A stretch of DNA of 64,000 bases from Mixophyes australis (lineage: Eukaryota > Chordata > Amphibia > Anura > Limnodynastidae): contig JAVHZZ010000003.1 in NCBI GenBank assembly GCA_036250195.1, positions 40,831,835 through 40,895,834 of the forward strand. The letters are read 5' to 3'. This document shows, piece by piece, positions 56,635-64,000 of this stretch (position 1 is its first letter; each line of letters starts with the position of its first letter). The position numbers and the translations under genes were made by a program. The notes beneath the pieces are model-generated. The model was given only the letters and a program-made list of their open reading frames with translations. It searched no databases and was not told where the DNA came from.

Positions 56635-57390
56635 TAGTGTTTATAATTTATAAAAACTACAGTAGTTATAGCACGTCAATAACTCTTGTATTAGACGACC
56701 ATGGTACAGAGCATTCATCATTGAGATCCCATCAAGTATGTGAAAGACAGACAGCGTCGAAGTGTTTTTTGTTGACTTTGTTAACCCAAAAATTGTCGCT
56801 GTTGCAAATATTCGTGCAATGAAGAGTGACTTTTTCTATTAAAGGCTCAAGCTTTCAAGTGTATTGTTTCTAACTTATAAACACCACAGTAGTTCAACCA
56901 CGTCAATACCTCTTGTTTTAGACGATAATGGTACAGAGCATTCATCATTGAGATCCCATCAAGTATGTGAAAGACAGACAGGGTCGAAGTGTTATTTGTT
57001 GACTTTGTTAACCCAAAAATTGTCGTTGTTGCAAATATTCGTGCAATGAAGAGTGACTTTTTCTATTAAAGGCTCAAGCTTTCAAGTGTAGTGTTTCTAA
57101 CTTATAAACACTACAGTAGTTCAAGCACGTCAATACCTCTTGTTTTAGACGACCATGGTACAGAGCATTCATCATTGAGATCCCATCAAGTATGTGAAAG
57201 ACAGACAGGGTCGAAGTGTTATTTGTTGACTTTGTTAACCCAAAAATTGTCGCTGTTGCAAATATTGGTGCAATGAAGAGTGAAGTTTTCTATTAAAGGC
57301 TCAAGCTTTCAAGTGTAGTGTTTCTATCTTATAAACACTACAGTAGTTCAAGCACGTCAATACCTCTTGTTTTTTATTATGACAGGGCAT
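56635..57390. repeat. About 227-bp tandem repeat, 3.3 copies, inside hAT
   Basis: CTTTCAAGTGTAGTGTTT starts units at 56635, 56852, 57079 and 57306 (spacings 217, 227, 227). It lies downstream of the transposase stop. Plus-strand frames in it are repeat shadows. Confidence 0.92.
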
Positions 57391-57561
57391 TTTACTTTTG
57401 GTTTAATTTGTTGAATTTGTTTTAATTTTGTTTTACTTTGTGCTCATGGCAAACGACTGTTGAATGGTCACATAATGGCAATAAAAGAGTTGGAAGATGG
57501 AATTGTCCTTGGGCCCTCCAACCCACCCTTATGTTGTTGAAATAGGACATGCACACTTTAA

Positions 57562-57618
57562 CAAACCAATCATTTCAGCGACAGGGCCTAATAAACTGTG
57601 CCTGAAATGATTGGTTTG
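57562..57618 (-). terminator. 17-bp perfect hairpin downstream of hAT transposase
   Basis: CAAACCAATCATTTCAG (57562-57578) is the exact complement of CTGAAATGATTGGTTTG (57602-57618), loop 23 nt, about 60 nt past the transposase stop. Function unknown; the label terminator is only positional. Confidence 0.35.
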
Positions 57619-57675
57619 TTTGGGCCCCCACACCAAAAAAGCTATTCATCTCTCCCTGTACAAAATAAACAGGCT

Positions 57676-60600
57676 CTACTGAGGCAAGATGTCGTCCTCA
57701 TCCTCAACCTCTGATTCCTCTCCACCTACAGTGTGTACTTCCTCCTCCTCACACATTATCAATTTGTCCCCGCTGGACTCCACAACCACAGGTCCCTCTG
57801 TACTATCTGGAGGGCAGTGCTGTACTTGATTGAGGAATTGATAATTCATTTTTATGAACATAATTTTTTCAACGTTCTGAGGAAACAACCTCCTTCGCCG
57901 CTCACTGACCAGGTTCCCCGCTGCACTAAAAACTCTTTCCGAGTACACACTGGAGGGGGGACAACTCAGGTAAAATAGAGCCAGTTTGTACAGGGGCTTC
58001 CAAACTGGCTTTTTTTTCCTGCCAATAACAATATGGACTGTCTGACATGTCTATTTGGATGGTGTCAGCAAAATAATCCTCCACCATTTTTTCTATTGTG
58101 ACAGCATCCAATGCAGCAACAGTAGACATGTCTGCAATGGTTGGCAGGTCCTTCAGTCCGGCCCAGATGTTATCAGCATCCCCGCCAGCGGGTCTTTTAG
58201 GAAAACTGAGCTTTTTCCTCGCAGCCACAGATGTGGAAGAAAATGAGGGTGGAGCTGTTGGCATGTCACGGTCCTCTTCAGAGGACAATCTCCTGACCAG
58301 AAGGTCTTTGCACCGCTGCAGACTTGTGTCCGCCGGAAACAGAGACAAAACATACGCTTTAAACCGAGGATCGAGAACGGTGGCCAGAATGTATTCCTCT
58401 GCCTTTAAAATAGTGACCACCCGCGGATCCTGGCAAAGCGTACGAAGGGCTTCATCCACAAGAGCTACATGCTTGGTGGAATCGCAATGGTTTACCAGCT
58501 CCTCCCTCACTTTCTCCAGCTGCTTCTGCAACAGCCTGATCAGGGGAATGACCTGACTCAAGCTGGCAGTGTTGGAACTGACTTCTCGTGTGGCAAATTC
58601 AAACGGCTGGAGAACCTTGCACAACACGGAAATCAGTCTCCACTGCGCTTGACTCAGGCGCATCCCCACTCCTTTGCCTATGTCGTAGGTGGCGGTGTAG
58701 GCCTGAATGGCCTTTTGCTGCTCCTCCATCCTCTGCAGCATATAGAGGGTGAAGTTCCAGCGCGTCACAACCTCTTGTTTGAGGTGATGGCAGGGCAGGT
58801 TCATGCTTTTTTGATGTGCCTCGAGCCTGCGGTAGGCACTGGCAGAATGCCGAAAGTGTCCAGCAATTTTGCGGGCCACCGCAAGCATCTCCTGCACACC
58901 CCTGTCACTCTTGAGGTAATGCTGCACCACCAAATTAACGGTGTGTGCAAAACATGGGACGTGCTGGAAATTGCCCATATGCAATGCCCGCACAATGTTA
59001 CTGGCGTTGTCTGACACCACAAATCCTCAGGACAGTCTAAGTGGGGTAAGCCACTGCGAAATAATTTCCCTCATTTTCTCTAATAGGTTGTCCGCGTTGT
59101 GCCTCTTATTAAAGCCTGTAATACACAATGTTGCCTGCCTTGGCATGAGCAGACGTTGTGTAGATGCTGCTACTGATGCAGCTGCTGCTGTTGCTGCGGA
59201 AGGGGATGCATCTACCCAGTGGGCTGTCACAGTCATATAGTCCTTCGTTTGCCCAGAACCACTTGTCCACATGTCCGTGGTTAAGTGGACAGTGGGTACA
59301 ACCGCATTTTTAAGAGCACTGAGGACACTTGCTCGTACTTCTCTGTACATCTTTGGTATCGCCTGCCTAGTGAAGTGGAATCTCAACGGGATTTGGTACC
59401 GGGGACACAATACCTCCATCAACCCTCTAAATCCCACTCCACTGATGGCGGACACCGGGCGCAGGTCTAACACCAACATAGCAGTTACAGACGTAGTTAT
59501 ACGCTTTGCAATAGGGTGACTACTATCGTATTTTGTGGTCATGGCAAATGACTGTTGGACGGTCAATTGTTTTTTGAAAGACGTAGCGATCTTATGACTT
59601 CCCCTCTGGGAAGATGACCGACTAACAGCAGCAACAGCAGCAGTGGCAGTAGTAGGCGTACCGCTGCAGGATTCCTCAGATGAATCCTGTATAGAAGAGG
59701 ACTCAGTCTGGCTGGGGACATGGCCTGCAGTTCTAAATCTGATGGAGATCGTGGAGGAAGTTGACGAGGAGGGTGTTGGTGGTGTGTATCCAACAAGACC
59801 AAGGGATTTAGGTGTCCCTGTACTGATGACGGTCCTAGGCCCAGTTCCTGAACTAACCACTGAACTATGAAGGTTATTCAGGTGATGTATAAGGGAGGAT
59901 GTCCCTAGGTGGGCAAGAGCCTTATCCCTGCTTATTTGAGCTTTACATAAGCTACATATGGCCATACATTGGTTGTCCGGATTTGTATAAAAATAACTCC
60001 AGACCGAAGAGGTGCATTTTTTGGTCTTCTGATCAGGCATGACGATGGGCTTTCTCATCCCATGGACATCAGCTGTTTCCCCCCCTGGTGCCTCATTTAC
60101 AATAACCACATCACCATCCTCATCATCAAGTTCCTCCACAGCGCCAGCTACATCAATAGCCTCCTCCCGGTGTACAACATTGACACCTTGATTATCCAAA
60201 TCTGGATCTACACTGTGGGTGATCCTTCCAACATATGCAGAGGGTGTGCTGCAAATGCTGGATGGAGTCACCTCTTCCCGTACAGTGATGGGAAGGTCAG
60301 GCTTCACAACCACCAACACCCTTGGACTCGCCTTGGGGATTTGTGATGTCATCTGTTTAGAAGGCAGAGTTCTTTGCTGTTTTGTTGTTGTTGCTGACAG
60401 CATAACTCTCTTAAATTTTTTGTAGGGGGGGAGGAGGAGGGCTTAGATCCTTGGGTGAAGCTGGACCACTAGTCATGAACACGGGCCAGGGCCTAAGCCG
60501 TTCCTTGCCACTACATGTCGTAAATGGCATATTGCCAACTTTACGTTTCTCCTCAGATGATTTTAAGTTTCTCTTTTTGCTACTTTTTGAGAACTTGGGC

Positions 60601-60815
60601 TTTTTGGATTTTACATGCCCTGTACTAGGAGATTGGGCATCGGGCTTGCCAGACGACGTTGATGGCATTTCATCGTCTGTGTCATGACTAGTGGCAGCAG
60701 CTTCAGCATTAGGAGGAAGTGGGTCTTGATCTTTCCCTACTTTATCCTCCAAATTTTTGTTTTCCATTATATGTAGCACAAGAGAGCGTACCCCTAAGCC
60801 ACACACACTCGGCAA
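57676..60815 (-). pseudogene. BED-finger hAT transposase, disrupted
   Basis: Probable start ATG at 60767. The first segment (to 60411) has PSTSSG, a Lys-rich block and TCSGKERLRP. The second (60403-59027) has a BED zinc finger (C150, C153, H174, H179 counted from 60403) and LTTDMWTSGSGQTKDY with the first catalytic Asp. The third (59020-57926) has SDNASNIVRAL (second Asp), CFAHTVNL (CxxH) and the RW motif in VVTRWNF. The last (to 57676) has the dimerisation domain YSERVFSAAGNLVSERRRRL. Lesions: the first and second segments differ in frame at a C7 run (G on plus, 60425-60431); an in-frame TGA (59027-59029) separates segments two and three, which are otherwise in one frame; a frame change at an A8 run (58010-58017) precedes the dimerisation domain. 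An intron instead of the first shift is possible. Confidence 0.9.
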
Positions 60816-60845
60816 AGCCTTTAAAAATTATATGCGGCACAGGAG

Positions 60846-61250
60846 AGTACCACTGGACTTATCCTGCTGAATCAGTGAACTTTGTAATAGCAGTACCACT
60901 GGACTTATACTGCTGAATCAGTGAACTTTGTAATATATCAGTATCACTGGACTTATACTGCTGAATCAGTGAACTTTGTAATATAGCAGTACCACTGGAC
61001 TTATACTGCTGAATCAGTGAACTTTGTAATTTATCAGTACCACTGGAATTATACTGCTGAATAAGTGAACTTTGCAATATAGCAGTACCACTGGACTTAT
61101 ACTGCTGAATCAGTGAACTTTGTAATATAGCAGTACCACTGGACTTCTACTGCAGAATCAGTGAACTTTGTAATATAGCAGTACCACTGGACTTCTACTG
61201 CAGAATCAGTGAACTTTGTAATATAGCAGTAGCAATGGACTTATACTGCA
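60846..61250. repeat. 48-bp tandem repeat, about 8 copies, inside hAT
   Basis: Units of CAGTGAACTTTGTAATATAG plus CAGTACCACTGGACTTATACTGCTGAAT, 48 bp apart except the first spacing of 46. It lies upstream of the transposase start. A minus-strand 16-residue repeat frame is an artefact of the unit length. Confidence 0.93.
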
Positions 61251-61363
61251 GGATTGTTTTGGGATTTTTTTTTTTATAATTACTTTTTTTGTAATTTTTT
61301 TTCATAACTTTTTTTGACATTTTTTATAATTTGGGAATAATGGGGAAATAACAATGCCCTTAG

Positions 61364-61560
61364 AAGGACAGAGCACAGAACACAGCACCACTGGACTGAA
61401 CAGGACACAGCACAGGACCCAGCAGAACCACTGAACTCAGAAGGACAGAGCACAGGACACAGCACCACTGGACTGAACAGGACACAGCACAGGACCCAGC
61501 AGCACCACTGAACTCAGAAGGACAGAGCACAGGACACAGCACCACTGGACTGAGCAGAAC
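61364..61560. repeat. 77-bp tandem repeat, about 2.6 copies, and CAGCA run
   Basis: AAGGACAGAGCACAG recurs at 61364, 61441 and 61518. It is followed by ACAGCACAGCACAGC simple sequence to about 61608. Cys-rich minus-strand frames here are artefacts. Confidence 0.9.
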
Positions 61561-61865
61561 ACAGCACAGCACAGCACAGAACTGAACAGCACAGCACAGC
61601 ACAGCACAGCACGAGATATAGCAGGACAGAGGACCACCTAACACAACCTCCCTCTACCCTAATCAATGCCCGAGTGAAGATACCGGCGACTAGCGGGGAA
61701 TTTATAGGATCCGAGTATCGCGAGATCCGACAGCGGGATTATGACTCAGAGCCTCGGTTTCAGTTTTGCAATTGGCGGGAATACCCGGCTCTGTCTCGGA
61801 TCCGGCTCGGATCGGCAACGTTCGGGTGGGCTCGGATTTCAGATATCCGAGCCCGCTCATCTCTA

Positions 61866-64000
61866 GTAAAAACATCATGCTCAGAGGGGACTGATGGCGT
61901 AAATACATCCTACTCAGAGGGGACTGATGGCGTAACTAGATCCTACTCAGAGGGGTCTGATGCTGTAATTAGATCCTACTCAGAGGGATCTGATGGCGTA
62001 ACTAGGCCCTACTCAGAGGGGACTGATGGCGCAACTAGGTCCTACTCAGAGGGGACTGATGGCGTAACTAGGTCCTGCGCAGAGGGGACTGATGGCGTAA
62101 CTAGGTCCTGCTCAGAGGGGACTGATGACGTAACTAGATCCTACTCAGAGGGGTCTGATGCTGTAACTAGATCCTACTCAGAGGGGACTGATGGCGAAAC
62201 TAGATCCTACTCAGAGGGGACTGATGCTGTAACTAGATCCTACTCAGAGGGGTCTGATGGCGTAACTAGGTCCTACTCAGAGGGGACTGATGGCGTAACT
62301 TGGTCCGGCGCAGAGGGGACTGATGGCGTAACTAGGTCCTGCTCAGAGGGGACTGATGACATAATAAGATCCTACTCAGAGGGGTCTGATGCTGTAACTA
62401 GATCCTACTCAGAGAGGTCTGATGGCGTAACTAGGTCCTACTTAGAGGGGACTGATGGCATAACTAGGTCCTACTCAGAGGGGACTGATGGCGTAACTAG
62501 GTCCTGCGCAGAGGGGACTGATGTAGTAAACACATCCTGCTCAGAGGGGAGTGATGGAGTAAGAACATCCTGCTCAGAGGGGTTTGATGGCGTAAATACA
62601 TCCTGCTCAGAGGGGACTAATGGCATAAATACATCCTACTCAGAGGGGACTGATGGAGTAAATAATCCTGCTCAGAGGGGTCTGATGCCATAACCAGATC
62701 CTGCTCAGAGGGGACTGATGCCATAACTAGATCTTGCTCAGAGGGGTCTGATGCCATAACTAGATCCTGCTCAGAGGGGACTGATGTCGTAAATTTATCC
62801 TGCTCAGAGGGGACTGATGCCATAACTAAATCCTGCTCAGAGGGGACTGATGTAGTAAATACATCCTGCTCAGAGGGGACTAATGGCATAAATACATCCT
62901 ACTCAGAGGCGACTGATTGAGTAAATACATCCTGCTCAGAGGGGACTGATGTCGTAAATTTATCCTGCTCAGAGGGGTCTGATGCCATAACTAGATCCTG
63001 CTCAGAGGGGTCTGATGTCGTAAAAACATCCTGCTCAGAGGGGACTGATGCCATAACTAGATCCTGCTCAGAGGGGTCTGATGCCATAACTAGATCCTGC
63101 TTAGAGGGGACTGATGTCGTAAATACATCCTGCTCAGAGGGGACTGATGGCGTAACTAGGTCCTGCGCAGAGGGGACTGATGGCGTAACTAGGTCCTGCT
63201 CAGAGGGGACTGATGACATAACTAGATCCTACTCAGAGGGGTCTGATGCCATAACTAGATCCTGCTCAGAGGGACTGATGTCGTAACTAGGTCCTACTCA
63301 GAGGGGACTAATGGCATAACTAGGTCCTGCGCAGAGGGGACTGATGGCGTAACTAGGTCCTGCTCAGAGGGGACTGATGACATAAATAGATCCTACTCAG
63401 AGGGGTCTGATGCTGTAACTAGATCCTACTTAGAGGGGACTGATGACGTAACTAGATCCTACTCAGAGGGGTCTGATGCTGTAACTAGATCCTACTCAGA
63501 GGGGTCTGATGGCGTAACTAGGTCCTACTCAGAGGGGACTGATGGCATAACTAGGTCCTACTCAGAGGGGACTGATGGCGTAACTAGGTCCTACTCAGAG
63601 GGGACTGATGGCATAACTAGGTCCTGCGCAGAGGGGACTGATGGAGTGAACACATCCTGCTCAGAGGGGAGTGATGGAGTAAATACATCCTGCTCAGAGG
63701 GGTCTGATGCCATAACCAGATCCTGCTCAGAGGGGACTGATGCCATAACCAGATCCTGCTCAGAGGGGACTGATACCATAACTAGATCCTGCTCAGAGGG
63801 GTCTGATGCCATAACTAGATCCTGCTCAGAGGGGACTGATGTCGTAAATACATCCTGCTCAGAGGGGACTGATGCCATAACTAAATCCTGCTCAGAGGGG
63901 ACTGATGTAGTAAATACATCCTGCTCAGAGGGGACTAATGGCATAAATACATCCTACTCAGAGGCGACTGATTGAGTAAATACATCCTGCTCAGAGGGGT
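61866..64000. repeat. 33-bp minisatellite, about 65 copies, continues past window
   Basis: The unit GTAACTAGATCCTACTCAGA followed by GGGGACTGATGGC is 33 bp, a multiple of three, so long frames remain open on both strands (11-residue repeats). Rare short deletions (for example near 62665 and 63270) break them. The first unit starts in the right-hand target duplication of the hAT element. No promoter or start context supports real coding. Confidence 0.95.

Larger units (their letters stand above)
56006..61865 (-). mobile_element. hAT DNA transposon, near-complete, 5860 bp
   Basis: Left end TAGGGATGTGCAC (56006) and right end GCTCATCTCTA (61865) are short imperfect inverted termini (TAGGGATGTGC versus TAGAGATGAGC). 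A perfect 8-bp duplication GTAAAAAC at 55998-56005 and 61866-61873 matches the hAT consensus nTnnnnAn. The transposase lies on the minus strand (60815 down to 57676). The element contains several tandem arrays: 227 bp (56635-57390), 48 bp (60846-61250), 77 bp (61364-61560) and a CAGCA run (about 61560-61608). Confidence 0.93.

Noticed and set aside
56577..57276. Three related plus-strand proteins of 61-81 residues
   Set aside because: Shadows of the 227-bp tandem repeat inside the hAT element.
61280..61644. Cysteine-rich secreted proteins on the minus strand
   Set aside because: Translations of CAGCA and 77-bp repeats in several frames; no signal of coding.
61674..62693. 339-residue repeat protein
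   Set aside because: The frame starts inside the hAT end and continues through the 33-bp minisatellite; produced by period length.

Overview
The window looks like gene-poor intergenic DNA from a vertebrate with a large genome, most likely an anuran amphibian. This is inferred from repeat content: tRNA-derived SINEs with an L2-type tail, L2 and L1/Tx1-like LINEs, hAT transposons with BED-finger transposases, many palindromic MITEs, and a Ty3/Gypsy chromovirus. I found no convincing host protein-coding exon, tRNA, rRNA or CRISPR array. Almost everything recognisable is mobile or tandemly repeated.

Left part (1-19 kb). A 100-bp satellite (1-812) runs into the 3' portion of an internally deleted hAT element that ends in an inverted terminus at 2151. 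A 20-bp minisatellite (3341-3617) and a solo LTR with a perfect 5-bp target duplication (4302-4946) follow. From 6 to 18 kb there are MITEs (two 8-bp-TSD copies starting CAGGRCCGGATTAAC), a full-length SINE (9938-10270), a composite MITE and several (TA)n tracts.

Centre (19-36 kb). A 76-bp satellite of about 43 copies (19213-22500) is bordered by 42-bp units that look like its ancestor. A decayed Gypsy pol fragment lies at 24.0-24.8 kb. The best-preserved object is an 8.4-kb chromovirus of the Sushi/PEG10-like type (26497-34930): 2089-bp LTRs with two differences found, an ACAAG target duplication, open gag and pol, a chromodomain, a candidate -1 frameshift heptamer with a predicted H-type pseudoknot, and a self-priming primer-binding site complementary to the predicted 5' end of its own transcript. 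It lies next to an L1-like LINE 3' fragment.

Right part (36-64 kb). Seven copies of a palindromic MITE carry CCAAT boxes and RFX X-box-like palindromes; two are inserted back to back. There is a damaged hAT fragment (44948-46197), a decayed LINE (47.7-48.3 kb), a second SINE (53058-53408) and an L2 3' end split by a MITE. A 5.86-kb hAT element (56006-61865), with terminal inverted ends and a perfect 8-bp GTAAAAAC duplication, encodes a nearly complete BED-hAT transposase broken by one nonsense codon and two homopolymer-associated frameshifts. It sits exactly at the edge of a 33-bp minisatellite that runs to the window end.

The chromovirus gag and pol form one expression unit in which pol depends on ribosomal frameshifting. 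The hAT transposase would have mobilised its own element and perhaps related deleted copies. SINE mobilisation by an L2-type LINE is suggested by the shared style of 3' tail.
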